In this document: positions 26,555-39,037 of the stretch, one piece after another
Numbering within the stretch: the stretch's first letter is position 1
Layout of the letters: the number at the start of each line of letters is the position of its first letter
From: Oceanimonas marisflavi
GTDB taxonomy: Bacteria; Pseudomonadota; Gammaproteobacteria; Enterobacterales; Aeromonadaceae
Length of the DNA: 64,000 nt
Assembly: GCF_003049725.1 (NCBI RefSeq)
Contig: NZ_QAGM01000013.1
Coordinates: 1 to 64,000, forward strand
Reading direction: 5' to 3'
Made by a program: the position numbers and the translations under genes
Notes under the pieces: generated by a model
Database searches by the model: none
What the model was told of the DNA's origin: nothing
Seen by the model: only the letters and a program-made list of their open reading frames with translations

Positions 26555-28179
26555 GCATTACCTTATTTTGCGCCCGGCGTATTATCACCATGGATCCGTC
26601 GCTGCCTGAAGCCACTCACATTGCTGTGCAGGATGGCAAGATACTGGCCGTTGGCCCTCTTGAGGAATTGAGGGATTTGGGTGAATACCACCTGGATGAT
26701 CGCTTTGCCGGCAAGGTGATTTTGCCCGGCTTTGTTGAAGGTCACAGTCATGCTCTGGAAGGTGCCATGTGGCAATATCTTTACCTGGGTTACTTTCCCC
26801 GTAGGGATCCCAAAGGTGTCTGCTGGAACGGGATCACCAGTCTGGCAGCCATGCAGCAGCGCCTGAGGGAGCATGCCGCCGCACTGCCGGCCGGTGAGCC
26901 CATGGTGGCCTGGGGGTTTGATCCTGTCTATTTCGAAGGCGTGCGCCTGAACCGAGAAGTGCTGGATCAGGCGGTAAACGACAGGCCGTTGGTGATTTTT
27001 CATGCCAGCCTGCATGTGATGACCGTCAACAGCCGCATGCTGGAATATGCCCGGCTGGAGCAGCATGCCGGCATGGAAGGCATCATGCTCGGCAGCGATG
27101 GTCGACCCAACGGCGAGCTGCAGGAAATGGCCGCCATGCATGGCGTGTTTGACGCCCTCGGCAGAAACCTGTTTGAAGAAGTGTCTTCCCTGTCCACCCT
27201 CCAGGCTTACGGCGAAGTGGCCAGGCGGGTGGGGGTCACTACCATTACCGATTTGTATAATCCCCTCACCGACACTGGGATTGCCGCCCTGCAGGAGATA
27301 ACCAGCCTGCCCGGCTGCCCGGTGCGTCTGGTACCGGCCATGGCTGCCTTATCCTGGACTTCGGAGCAGGGCATAGAGCGACTGCAGGCGTGCCGGAATA
27401 TGGGCAATGACAAGCTGCACTTTGGTTTGGTCAAGCTGATGACGGATGGCTCCATTCAGGGTTACACCGCCCGTATGCAATGGCCGGGCTACCATGATGG
27501 CCATCCCAACGGTATCTGGAATGCCCCGCCGGAAACCCTGCATCAATTGGTGCTGGATTACCATCAGGCCGGGCTGCAGCTGCATATTCATACCAATGGT
27601 GACGAAGCCGTGGAGCTGATCCTCGATGCCATTGAAGATGCGCAGACCCTCTGGCCCAGAGCCGATCACCGCCATACCCTGCAGCACTGTCAGTTTATCA
27701 GTCAGGCCCAGCTGCGCCGGGCGGCCCGGCTGGGGGTGTGCCTGAACATGTTCGCCAATCATATTTATTATTGGGGCGATATCCATCGCCAAAAGACGCT
27801 GGGTTTTTCCCGCTCCCGGCGACTGGAGCCGCTGGCCTCGGCACTGCGGCTGAATATTCCTACCGCCATACACTCGGATGCACCGGTAACGCCGCTCGGC
27901 CCCCTGTTCACCGCCTGGTGCGCGGTGCAGCGGCAAACGGCCAGCGGCGCCAGCTTGGGAGAAGCCGAAAGGATCAGTGTTGCGGATGCCCTGCACATGA
28001 TCACTCTGGGCGCGGCCTATACCCTGCGTCTGGATCATCTGGTGGGAAGCCTGGAAGTCGGCAAATATGCGGACATGGTGATTCTGGACGAGGATCCGCT
28101 GGAGCAGGATGCCGCACGGCTACGGGATATTGGAATTCACGCCACCGTAGTGGGAGGAGAGGTGTATGAAAATGATTAA
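26551..28179 (+). CDS. YtcJ-like metal-dependent amidohydrolase (Amidohydro_3)
   Basis: Cytoplasmic hydrolase of the amidohydrolase superfamily, 542 residues. Metal ligands are visible: H65 and H67 in FVEGHSHALEG, a His in LQLHIHTNGDEA, a His in RHTLQHCQFI and an Asp in PTAIHSDAPVTP; the C-terminal end GSLEVGKYADMVILDEDPLE is the family's small beta-domain closure. The ATG at 26551 overlaps the transporter stop and follows AAGGAG. Likely to cleave an amide, N-acyl or cyclic C-N bond in the imported compound, but no substrate can be named. No signal peptide is seen. It is followed with a 14-base overlap by a COG0523 GTPase, which may supply its metal. Confidence 0.8.
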   Translation: MSITLFCARRIITMDPSLPEATHIAVQDGKILAVGPLEELRDLGEYHLDDRFAGKVILPGFVEGHSHALEGAMWQYLYLGYFPRRDPKGVCWNGITSLAAMQQRLREHAAALPAGEPMVAWGFDPVYFEGVRLNREVLDQAVNDRPLVIFHASLHVMTVNSRMLEYARLEQHAGMEGIMLGSDGRPNGELQEMAAMHGVFDALGRNLFEEVSSLSTLQAYGEVARRVGVTTITDLYNPLTDTGIAALQEITSLPGCPVRLVPAMAALSWTSEQGIERLQACRNMGNDKLHFGLVKLMTDGSIQGYTARMQWPGYHDGHPNGIWNAPPETLHQLVLDYHQAGLQLHIHTNGDEAVELILDAIEDAQTLWPRADHRHTLQHCQFISQAQLRRAARLGVCLNMFANHIYYWGDIHRQKTLGFSRSRRLEPLASALRLNIPTAIHSDAPVTPLGPLFTAWCAVQRQTASGASLGEAERISVADALHMITLGAAYTLRLDHLVGSLEVGKYADMVILDEDPLEQDAARLRDIGIHATVVGGEVYEND

Positions 28180-29059
28180 ACCCATTCCGGTGACCCTGCT
28201 CACCGGTTTTCTTGGTGCGGGAAAAACCAGTTATCTGAATAATTTATTGCGTGAGGGAATTCCACCGGACAGCCTGATCCTGGTTAACGATTTTGGCAGC
28301 ATCAATATCGATGCAGAGCTGATCGAATACAGTGATGAGCATATTATGCGCCTCAATAATGGCTGTATCTGCTGCACCCTGGGTGGCAGCCTGGCGGAAA
28401 AACTGGCCGAGCTGTTGCGGACGCCACCGTTACCGGCTGCCCTTTATATCGAGGCCAGCGGGATTGCCAACCCCGCACGGATTGTCGACACAATCCGGAT
28501 TTCCCCCAAATTGTGTTTGAATGAGGTGATTTGTCTGGTGGATGGTAGTCAGGCAGATCGTTACAGCGAAGATCCTTTGGTAACGGAGGTTTGGCATCAG
28601 CAAATACTCAGCGCCGACCGTGTGCTTGTTAACCGACTGCCCCCTTCACTGGAGTTACCTCTTGTACTGAAGCAACTCCTGGTTCATTCCCGGGCGCAAG
28701 TGGAGCGAATGACTGGGGCCGACGAACAGCCTGCTGTGAAAGACGATCATGATTTCTGCTCAAAAAACACCGGCACCGGGCGCTGGGACTCTTTCAGTCA
28801 GACTTTTGATACTGCCATTGATGGGCAGCGGCTGGCAGAGCTGTTTATGGAATATGGAGATGTGCTTATCAGAGCCAAGGGAATGGTTCGGCGTCAGGGA
28901 AAACCCCAAAGTGAAGTCGTCCAGCTCAGTGGCGGTAAAGTAAGTTGGTCACCTGCCATCAGGACAACGCCAAAAGGGCTGCTGGTCTGTATCGGTGCGG
29001 AAGGGATACGATTCAATCAATTGGCTAGAGATGTATCCCGGCTGCGTGGAAATCCGTAA
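28166..29059 (+). CDS. CobW/COG0523-family metallochaperone GTPase with altered G4 motif
   Basis: GTP-driven metal insertase family (UreG/HypB/CobW relatives). In 297 residues: Walker A GFLGAGKT at 14-21, the metal-binding CICC at 67-70 (NNGCICCTLGG) and the switch II EASGIANP. The usual G4 NKxD is replaced by NRLP (ADRVLVNRLPPS), so base specificity may be lost. The C-terminal CobW_C domain is recognisable but short (GKPQSEVVQLSGGKVSW, TTPKGLLVCIGAEG). Start at 28166 follows GGAGGAG and overlaps the amidohydrolase. Position suggests delivery of Zn or another metal to that enzyme; this is inference. Confidence 0.82.
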   Translation: MKMIKPIPVTLLTGFLGAGKTSYLNNLLREGIPPDSLILVNDFGSINIDAELIEYSDEHIMRLNNGCICCTLGGSLAEKLAELLRTPPLPAALYIEASGIANPARIVDTIRISPKLCLNEVICLVDGSQADRYSEDPLVTEVWHQQILSADRVLVNRLPPSLELPLVLKQLLVHSRAQVERMTGADEQPAVKDDHDFCSKNTGTGRWDSFSQTFDTAIDGQRLAELFMEYGDVLIRAKGMVRRQGKPQSEVVQLSGGKVSWSPAIRTTPKGLLVCIGAEGIRFNQLARDVSRLRGNP

Positions 29060-29101
29060 CGAGCTACCTCGAATGAGTCTTTTACTATCGACAATTTGAT
29101 G

Positions 29102-29128
29102 AAAAAGGCCTGCATTCGCAGGCCTTTT
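29102..29128. terminator. Bidirectional terminator after the GTPase gene
   Basis: AAAAAGGCCTGC / GCAGGCCTTTT around ATTC, between the convergent GTPase and rnb genes. The stem is almost the same as that at 24023-24047, so near-identical terminators flank the LysR/transporter/amidohydrolase/GTPase block. Confidence 0.8.
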
Positions 29129-29145
29129 CAGTATCAGGGGTCAGC

Positions 29146-31125
29146 TCAGGAAGCGGGCTTTTCCTGCTTCTCCGGTACCAGCGGAATGGCCGGTTTGGCA
29201 ATGAGAGAGCGGGTGTCTTCAATGGCTTCGGTGAGGATCACCTGAATGTGCTGGCCCAGTTCGTACACCGGCTGTTTGTCGAGGTATACCCGGCCGTCAT
29301 CCCAGCTGCATTCCAGCCGATCCCGGTTGGGCAGGATCAGGGAAGAGGGCATAAACACCACGGCGCCGTTTTCCTGCAGGCGCAGCTTCACGCCGCCCCG
29401 GCCGATGTCGATGATCTCGGCATCAAAGGCGTGGCCGTTGGCCACCGCCGGCTGCAGGTAGCGCACATACAGCCAGTCGGCAATGTCGCGCTCGGCACGG
29501 CGGTGCATGCGGCGCTGCTCCGACAGGTGCACCGCCAGCTCGGCGTTGGGAGCGTGGGCGTCGTGGGCCTTCTCGGCCAGAATGGCCTTGATCAGCCGGT
29601 GGTTGATGATGTCACCGTATTTACGAATGGGCGAGGTCCAGGTGGCGTAGGCATCCAGACCCAGGCCGTAGTGCTCGCCCGGGGTCACGCTCATGGCGGC
29701 AAAAGACTGGAAGCGGCGCACCCGGTTGTCCAGGTAGCTGGTATCGCGGGCGTCGAGCCAGCGGCGCAGCTCGCAGAAGCCTTCCAGGGTGGTCAGCTTG
29801 TCCGGATCGACCGGGGCCTCGTGCTCTTTCAGCAGTTCCTGCAGCTGGGCCAGCTTCTCTTCATCAAAGCCGGCGTGCACGTTGAATACGCCGGTGCCGC
29901 AGTGTTTGGTCAGCCAGTTGCCGCAGGCCAGGTTGGCGGCGATCATGGATTCTTCCACCATCAGGTTGGCAATGCGGCGGTGATCGGCGTGAATGGCCAC
30001 CACGTTGCTGGCGTCGTCCAGCTCAAAGCGGAAATCCGGACGGTCCGGGAACACAATGGCGTGGGTGCTGCGCCAGCTGTTGCGGGCCAGGGTCATGGCG
30101 TTCAGCTCGCGCAGCTGCTCGGCAATGATTTCGCTTTCGGGCTGCCAGTCGCCGGTGCCTTCAATCCAGTCGGATACCTTGTTGTAGGCCAGGCGGGCAT
30201 GAGAGCGAATGCGGGCGGCAAAGAATTCGGCGTCGTCGGCCACCTTGCCGTCGGCGTCAATGTGAATGCGGGCGCACAGGGCGTGGCGGTCTTCGCCTTC
30301 CTTCAGAGAGCACAGCTCGTCGGCCAGGGTGCGGGGCAGCATGGGAATGTTGCGGCCCGGCAGATACACGGTAAAGGCGCGTTCGGCGGCAATCTTGTCC
30401 AGATCGCTGTCGTGGGCCACATAGGCGGTGGGATCGGCAATGGCCACGGTCAGTTCCCAGCCGCCGTCGTCCAGCCTTTTCACGCTGAGGGCGTCGTCCA
30501 TATCCTGGGTGGACTCGCTGTCGATGGTGAAAAAGGGCACCTCGGTCAGGTTCTGGCGGGGCAGGGTGTCTTCCAGCAGTTCCCACTGTTCCCGATCCTG
30601 AGGGGCCTGGTTGGCCAGGCTGTTACGGGCCAGCACCACCCACCAGGGGGCGATGGGATCGTCCACGCCGGCAATCACTTCTACCACGTCGGCGAAAAAG
30701 CCGTTGTCTTTCAGGGCGTGGCGCTTGAGTTCCGCCAGCACCCAGTCGCCTTCCTTCAGGTCCTTGTCGTTCATCCCCTTGATGGTGCGGGCCTTGATGG
30801 CGTCTTTCATCAGCGGGTGATCGGGCACAATATTGAGCCGATCACGGAACCACTTCACCCGGGCCACAAAGCGGGTCAGGCCGGGCTCGATCAGGGTCTC
30901 GGGCTCCACCAGTTCCTTGTCGTTTTCGGTGCGCAGCACGGCGGTGATGTGATCGCCATGCATCACCTTTTTCATGTGCGGGGGCGGAATGAAATAGCTT
31001 TCCTTGTCACTGACTTCGAGAAAGCCGAAGCCTTTGGAGGTGCCTTTGACCATGCCTTCCTTGGTGGGAAGGGTGTCGCGGATTTGTTGCTTGAGCTGGG
31101 CCAGCAGGGGATTGTCTTGAAACAT
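29146..31125 (-). CDS. rnb: Exoribonuclease II
   Basis: Processive 3'-5' exoribonuclease that degrades mRNA to nucleotides. The 659-residue protein has N-terminal cold-shock-like RNA-binding domains (KGTSKGFGFLEVSDKESYF), the RNB catalytic domain starting DSESTQDMDDALSV with the metal-binding Asp residues, AIADPTAYVAHDSDLDKIA, and a C-terminal S1 domain. Length is close to E. coli RNase II (644), and the short N-terminus rules out RNase R. Single gene, convergent with the GTPase gene. Confidence 0.94.
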   Translation of the reverse strand: MFQDNPLLAQLKQQIRDTLPTKEGMVKGTSKGFGFLEVSDKESYFIPPPHMKKVMHGDHITAVLRTENDKELVEPETLIEPGLTRFVARVKWFRDRLNIVPDHPLMKDAIKARTIKGMNDKDLKEGDWVLAELKRHALKDNGFFADVVEVIAGVDDPIAPWWVVLARNSLANQAPQDREQWELLEDTLPRQNLTEVPFFTIDSESTQDMDDALSVKRLDDGGWELTVAIADPTAYVAHDSDLDKIAAERAFTVYLPGRNIPMLPRTLADELCSLKEGEDRHALCARIHIDADGKVADDAEFFAARIRSHARLAYNKVSDWIEGTGDWQPESEIIAEQLRELNAMTLARNSWRSTHAIVFPDRPDFRFELDDASNVVAIHADHRRIANLMVEESMIAANLACGNWLTKHCGTGVFNVHAGFDEEKLAQLQELLKEHEAPVDPDKLTTLEGFCELRRWLDARDTSYLDNRVRRFQSFAAMSVTPGEHYGLGLDAYATWTSPIRKYGDIINHRLIKAILAEKAHDAHAPNAELAVHLSEQRRMHRRAERDIADWLYVRYLQPAVANGHAFDAEIIDIGRGGVKLRLQENGAVVFMPSSLILPNRDRLECSWDDGRVYLDKQPVYELGQHIQVILTEAIEDTRSLIAKPAIPLVPEKQEKPAS

Positions 31126-31232
31126 GTGTTTGGGAACCTGTCGAAATATCGGCCTGACTATACGGATTTACCCGCATAATGCCAAGAAAACCTTGCGTTT
31201 TGCACCAATTTGGTGCGCATTTTATGGCGGTT

Positions 31233-32144
31233 TTATAAACAGGCTGGGCCGTAAATCAGGGTGAGATTTTGCGCCTGCGGCTGCCCTTCCGTATTCACGC
31301 CGCTGTGCAGCAAATAGCGCAGGCCGTCGAGCTGGGCTGTACTCTCTGGCGTCAGCTCTCCCGCCAGTTGTGCAATATGATGATGGCCCAGGCCGCTTTC
31401 CAGATTGCCCGCCAGCATGACCTGCAGCCCTTGTGCCTTTGCGCTGTTGGCCAGTTGCCGGCACCGGGCCGGTTCACCCAGCAGGGACGGGCGCAGCACC
31501 AGGGCTTTCAGCCCCTCGAATACCGCCGGCACATCACCGCCACAGCGGTCGGCGCTGAGCGCCACCGGCCAGCCGTGCTGCCGGGCCAGTCGTTGCGTGT
31601 CGGCCGCGCTGGCACCCGGGTCCAGCAGCCAGTCGGTAGCCCGGCCACCGGTGTGCCGCCACAGCTCAACCAGTTGTGCCTCGCTCAGGCGGCCGCCGGC
31701 GTCCAGCACCAGCCTGAGCCCCGGCACCAGCAAGGACAGCTCCCGTACCAGGCCGGCATCAAACTGCCCATCGCCGGTCAGGGTCAGCCAGGCTTGAGTG
31801 GGATGTACCCGGCGGCAGCGCCAGGCGCGAATAATGGGTTCCCGCTCGCCCTCCAGCAGCGGCAGGCTGGGGGCAGGGGAGGCGGTGAGCGGTGCCAAGG
31901 CGCAGCCCAGACCAAAGCGTACCCAGGGCAGGGTGGCCCCGGGTTCAAGGCCCTGCTCCAGCCGCTGGCAGGCGGCCAGCAGTTCGGTTTCGGTGGCCGT
32001 GATATCGGCGTTAATGGGCGGCGCCACCTCGCCCCAGTAGCCGTCAATATTCACGTAAAAGCCGTGACGGCGGCGCACGGCAACGCCGTCAATCACCTTT
32101 TCTTTGGTCAGCGGCAGGGCATAGCGATAAACCGAGATGGGCAT
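31233..32144 (-). CDS. MenC-like enolase-superfamily protein with degraded active site
   Basis: Overall fold and flow match o-succinylbenzoate synthase (303 residues; MPISVYRYALPLTKEKVIDG at the start; RRHGFYVNIDGYWGEVAPP; FGLGCALAPL; late NLESGLGHHHIAQLAGEL). The catalytic set appears lost: the KxK pair of MenC lines up with LTLTG, the first metal Asp remains in VLDAGGRLS, the second acidic ligand (EEP) is replaced by LLDPGAS, and the final catalytic Lys (VIKPT in E. coli) is Arg in LVLRPSLLG. No other men gene is in the window. It may be a pseudoenzyme or an altered enzyme. Start at 32144 gives the usual N-terminus. These alignments were made by eye. Confidence 0.65.
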   Translation of the reverse strand: MPISVYRYALPLTKEKVIDGVAVRRRHGFYVNIDGYWGEVAPPINADITATETELLAACQRLEQGLEPGATLPWVRFGLGCALAPLTASPAPSLPLLEGEREPIIRAWRCRRVHPTQAWLTLTGDGQFDAGLVRELSLLVPGLRLVLDAGGRLSEAQLVELWRHTGGRATDWLLDPGASAADTQRLARQHGWPVALSADRCGGDVPAVFEGLKALVLRPSLLGEPARCRQLANSAKAQGLQVMLAGNLESGLGHHHIAQLAGELTPESTAQLDGLRYLLHSGVNTEGQPQAQNLTLIYGPACL

Positions 32145-32288
32145 GGGCGAGGCTTCCGAATAATTACTTTTATATAAAGTTAACACGCTGCTCTGGCCGG
32201 CAACAGAACTCTCCGGCCGGGAGGTGAGTCATGCCAAAAAGTTTGCGGTCGCTGCTTTTTCGGCTGTGCAGGCCGGGGGAGAAGTCCT

Positions 32289-32318
32289 TTGCTTTTGTAA
32301 ACGGGCTCTGGTTATACT
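32289..32318 (+). promoter_or_regulatory. Candidate sigma-70 promoter for the thi operon
   Basis: TTGCTT (32289-32294), an 18-base spacer and TATACT (32313-32318). Transcription would start near 32325, at the beginning of the riboswitch. Confidence 0.5.
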
Positions 32319-32326
32319 GCGACCAT

Positions 32327-35962
<3,636 letters not shown>

Positions 35963-35964
35963 TC

Positions 35965-36717
35965 ATGCTCAGCGATAGCGAATTCATGCGATACAGCCGG
36001 CATCTGCTGCTGGAAGAGGTGGGCGAGGAAGGTCAGCTCAAGCTGAAAAATGCTTCCGTGCTCATCGTGGGCCTGGGCGGGCTGGGCTCGCCGGCCTCCC
36101 AATATCTGGCGGCGGCCGGCGTGGGCACCCTGTGGCTGGCCGACTTCGATCAGATTGAGGTCAGCAACCTGCAGCGCCAGACCCTGTATGACGTTGACAG
36201 CCTGAAAATGGCCAAGGCCGAAGTGGCCCGGGAAAAGCTGCAAAAGCTCAATCCCGAGGTCGAGCTGGTGGCGGTCAATCAGAAAATGGACGAGCACAGT
36301 CTGGCCGGCTTTGTGGCCGAGGCGGATCTGGTGCTGGACTGCACCGACAACATGACGGTGCGTCAGGCCCTGAACGCCACCTGCTATGCCCAGGGCAAGC
36401 CCCTGCTGGTGGGCGCGGCCATTCGCTTTGAAGGCCAGCTGCTGGCGCTGGACCCGTCCCGCGACCATGGATGCTATCGCTGCCTGTATGGCCCTGAAAT
36501 GGAAGAACGGCTGACCTGCAGCAACGCCGGTGTGATTGGCCCGGTAGTGGGCACCATTGGCCTGTTGCAGGCGCTGGAAGCCATCAAGTATTTAACCGGC
36601 ACCGGCACCGTGCCCTGGGGTGAGCTGAAGCTGTTTGACGCCAAGGCCCACCGCTGGCACGGCCTTCGAGTGCCGAAGGATCCGGCCTGTCCGGTATGTG
36701 GACCCAAGGGGAGCTAA
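35965..36717 (+). CDS. thiF: ThiS adenylyltransferase
   Basis: E1-like enzyme that adenylates the C-terminus of ThiS and hands on sulfur for thiazole formation. The 250-residue protein shows the nucleotide fold VLIVGLGGLGSPASQYLA, the adenylate Asp region in VLDCTDNMTVRQALN, and two zinc-binding pairs in CYRCLYG and CPVCGPK. Two bases separate it from thiDE. HesA/MoeB proteins look similar, but the operon settles the assignment. Confidence 0.93.
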   Translation: MLSDSEFMRYSRHLLLEEVGEEGQLKLKNASVLIVGLGGLGSPASQYLAAAGVGTLWLADFDQIEVSNLQRQTLYDVDSLKMAKAEVAREKLQKLNPEVELVAVNQKMDEHSLAGFVAEADLVLDCTDNMTVRQALNATCYAQGKPLLVGAAIRFEGQLLALDPSRDHGCYRCLYGPEMEERLTCSNAGVIGPVVGTIGLLQALEAIKYLTGTGTVPWGELKLFDAKAHRWHGLRVPKDPACPVCGPKGS

Positions 36718-36722
36718 TAACG

Positions 36723-36923
36723 ATGCACATAATACTGAATGACGAACAACACCCCCTGACCGAGGGCACCACCCTGGCGCAACTGCTGGCCGAACTGGAG
36801 CAGGACAAGCCGGGCGTGGCGGTGGCGCTCAACCGCGAAGTGGTGGCGCGCAGCCAGTGGGCCGAGCGTCAGCTTGCGCCCAACGACAACATTACCCTGT
36901 TCCACGCCATTGCCGGAGGCTGA
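36723..36923 (+). CDS. thiS: Thiamine biosynthesis sulfur carrier protein
   Basis: 66-residue ubiquitin-like sulfur carrier ending in the essential Gly-Gly (LFHAIAGG), which becomes a thiocarboxylate. Start at 36723 gives the usual ThiS length; an upstream in-frame ATG at 36696 lies inside thiF. Only one base separates its stop from the thiG start codon. Confidence 0.93.
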   Translation: MHIILNDEQHPLTEGTTLAQLLAELEQDKPGVAVALNREVVARSQWAERQLAPNDNITLFHAIAGG

Positions 36924-36924
36924 A

Positions 36925-37695
36925 ATGAGTCTGAAAATTGCCGATGAAACCTTTGAATCCCGCCTGTTTACCGGCACCGGCAAGTTTGCCAACGGCAGAC
37001 TGATGCAGGATGCGCTTGCCGCCTCCGGTTCCCAGCTGGTGACCATGGCGCTGAAGCGGGTGGATCTGAAAAACCACAGCGATGATATTCTGCCGCCGCT
37101 GTTGGAGCTGGGCGTGAACCTGCTGCCCAATACCTCCGGCGCCAAGGATGCCGACGAAGCCCTGTTTGCCGCCCGTCTGGCCCGGGAAGCCCTGGGCACC
37201 AACTGGCTCAAGCTGGAAATTCATCCGGATCCCAAGTACCTGCTGCCCGATCCCATTGAAACCCTCAAGGCCGCCGAGCAGCTGGTGAAGGAAGGCTTTA
37301 TTGTGCTGCCCTATTGCGGTGCCGATCCCGTGCTGTGCAAGCGTCTGGAAGAAGTGGGCTGTGCCGCCGTCATGCCCCTGGGCGCGCCCATCGGCTCCAA
37401 CAAGGGCCTGGTGACCCACGATTTCCTCGAGATCATCATTGAACAATCCACTGTGCCGGTGGTGGTGGATGCGGGCATCGGCGCCCCCAGCCACGCCGCC
37501 TACGCCATGGAGCTGGGTGCCGACGCCGTGCTGGTGAACACCGCCATTGCCGTGGCCGGTGACCCCGTGGCCATGGGCGACGCCTTCCGCCGGGCGGTGA
37601 TCGCCGGCCGCATGGGCTATGAAGCCGGTCTGGCCGGGCAAAGCCAGCAGGCTCAGGCGTCCAGCCCGCTGACCTCCTTCCTGGAGACCTTATGA
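36925..37695 (+). CDS. thiG: Thiazole synthase
   Basis: TIM-barrel enzyme that builds the thiazole from deoxyxylulose phosphate, dehydroglycine and ThiS thiocarboxylate. The 256 residues include [46 protein letters not shown] and [20 protein letters not shown]. The Schiff-base Lys lies in the LKLEIHPD region. Start at 36925 follows GGAGG in the thiS end. Its stop overlaps the start of thiH. Confidence 0.95.
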   Translation: MSLKIADETFESRLFTGTGKFANGRLMQDALAASGSQLVTMALKRVDLKNHSDDILPPLLELGVNLLPNTSGAKDADEALFAARLAREALGTNWLKLEIHPDPKYLLPDPIETLKAAEQLVKEGFIVLPYCGADPVLCKRLEEVGCAAVMPLGAPIGSNKGLVTHDFLEIIIEQSTVPVVVDAGIGAPSHAAYAMELGADAVLVNTAIAVAGDPVAMGDAFRRAVIAGRMGYEAGLAGQSQQAQASSPLTSFLETL

Positions 37696-38813
37696 GCTTC
37701 TTCGATGTCTGGTCATCCATGGACTGGGATGACATCAAAATGACCATCTACAGCAAGCGCGCCGCCGATGTGGAGCGGGCGCTGGCCAAACCGAAGCGGG
37801 ATCTGAACGACTTTATGGCGCTGATCTCGCCGGCCGCCGAGCCCTACCTGGAGCAGATGGCCCAGCAGTCCTACCGGCTGACCCGGCAGCGCTTTGGCAA
37901 TACCGTGGGGTTTTACATTCCCCTGTATCTGTCCAACCTGTGCGCCAACGACTGCACCTATTGCGGCTTTTCCATGAGCAACCGGCTCAAGCGCAAGACC
38001 CTGAGCGCCGAGGAAATCGAGCAGGAGTGCCTGGCGATCAAGGCCATGGGCTTTGATACCGTGCTGCTGGTGACCGGCGAGCACGAGGGCAAGGTGGGGC
38101 TGGACTACTTCAAGCAAATGCTGCCCATCGTCAAGCGTCACTTCAGCTATGTGATGATGGAAGTGCAGCCGCTGTCGCAGCAAGAATACGCCGAGCTGCG
38201 CCAGTACGGCCTCGACAGCGTCATGGTGTATCAGGAAACCTACCAGCACCTGACCTACGACGAGCACCATATTCGCGGCAAGAAAAAGGACTTTCGCTGG
38301 CGCCTGGAAACCCCGGATCGGCTGGGCAAGGCCGGCATCGACAAGATTGGCCTGGGCGCCCTCTACGGTCTGGAAGACTGGCGCACCGACAGCTTTTACA
38401 CCGCCTCGCACCTGCGCTACCTGCAGAAGCACTACTGGAAGACCCGCTATTCGGTATCCTTCCCGCGGCTACGCCCCTGCACCGGCGGCCTGCAGCCCAA
38501 GTCGATCATGACCGACCGCCAGCTGGTGCAGCTGATCTGTGCCTACCGCCTGCTCGACGGCGAGCTGGAGCTGAGCCTGTCGACCCGGGAAGCTCAGGAG
38601 TTCCGCGACAAGGTGATCCCGCTCGGCATTACCAGCATCAGCGCCGGCTCCAAAACCCAGCCCGGCGGCTATGTGGAGAACGTCAAGGAAGAGCTGGAGC
38701 AGTTCGAAATCGACGACGACCGCACCCCCGCCGAAGTGGCCAAGGCCATTGCCGCTACCGGCCTGCAGCCGGTATGGAAAGACTGGGACAACAGTTACTC
38801 CGCCAGTCGCTGA
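37692..38813 (+). CDS. thiH: 2-iminoacetate synthase (radical SAM)
   Basis: Splits tyrosine to give dehydroglycine for ThiG. The 373-residue protein has the radical-SAM cluster motif C-x3-C-x2-C in [14 protein letters not shown], and later [20 protein letters not shown] and [16 protein letters not shown]. Use of ThiH rather than the oxygen-dependent ThiO suits an organism able to grow with little oxygen. It ends the operon; no clear intrinsic terminator follows, only a repeat palindrome. Confidence 0.95.
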   Translation: MSFFDVWSSMDWDDIKMTIYSKRAADVERALAKPKRDLNDFMALISPAAEPYLEQMAQQSYRLTRQRFGNTVGFYIPLYLSNLCANDCTYCGFSMSNRLKRKTLSAEEIEQECLAIKAMGFDTVLLVTGEHEGKVGLDYFKQMLPIVKRHFSYVMMEVQPLSQQEYAELRQYGLDSVMVYQETYQHLTYDEHHIRGKKKDFRWRLETPDRLGKAGIDKIGLGALYGLEDWRTDSFYTASHLRYLQKHYWKTRYSVSFPRLRPCTGGLQPKSIMTDRQLVQLICAYRLLDGELELSLSTREAQEFRDKVIPLGITSISAGSKTQPGGYVENVKEELEQFEIDDDRTPAEVAKAIAATGLQPVWKDWDNSYSASR

Positions 38814-38839
38814 AGCCGTCTGACAGCGCAAATCTTGCC

Positions 38840-38922
38840 GTAGGTTGGCGATGAGCGCAGCGAATCCCAACATTCCGCAGCCGCCTTTGGTGTTGGAATT
38901 CGCTGCGCTCATTCCAACCTAC
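38840..38922. repeat. REP-like long imperfect palindrome
   Basis: GTAGGTTGG...ATGAGCGCAGCGAAT...CCAACA is followed by its near reverse complement TGTTGGAATTCGCTGCGCTCATTCC ending in CCAACCTAC, with about 20 bases between. This unit is a familiar type of intergenic repeat in proteobacteria. It lies between thiH and the TM2 gene and may stabilise or end the thi transcript. The rest of the 38814-39037 gap shows nothing clear. Confidence 0.75.
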
Positions 38923-39037
38923 CAGTGCTTACAGCTCCCGAAGGGTCACGACGAACCGGGTCGCCGCTGTGCCCACAGGAATGGCAGTTGCACCCCGCAA
39001 CGACTAGAATGGTCGTTTTGTCACCCCCCGAGGCAGC

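Noticed and set aside
29248-31179. 643-codon open frame antisense to rnb
   Set aside because: It is a codon-bias shadow of rnb in GC-rich DNA: no ribosome site, no recognisable domain, and the opposite strand encodes a clear RNase II.
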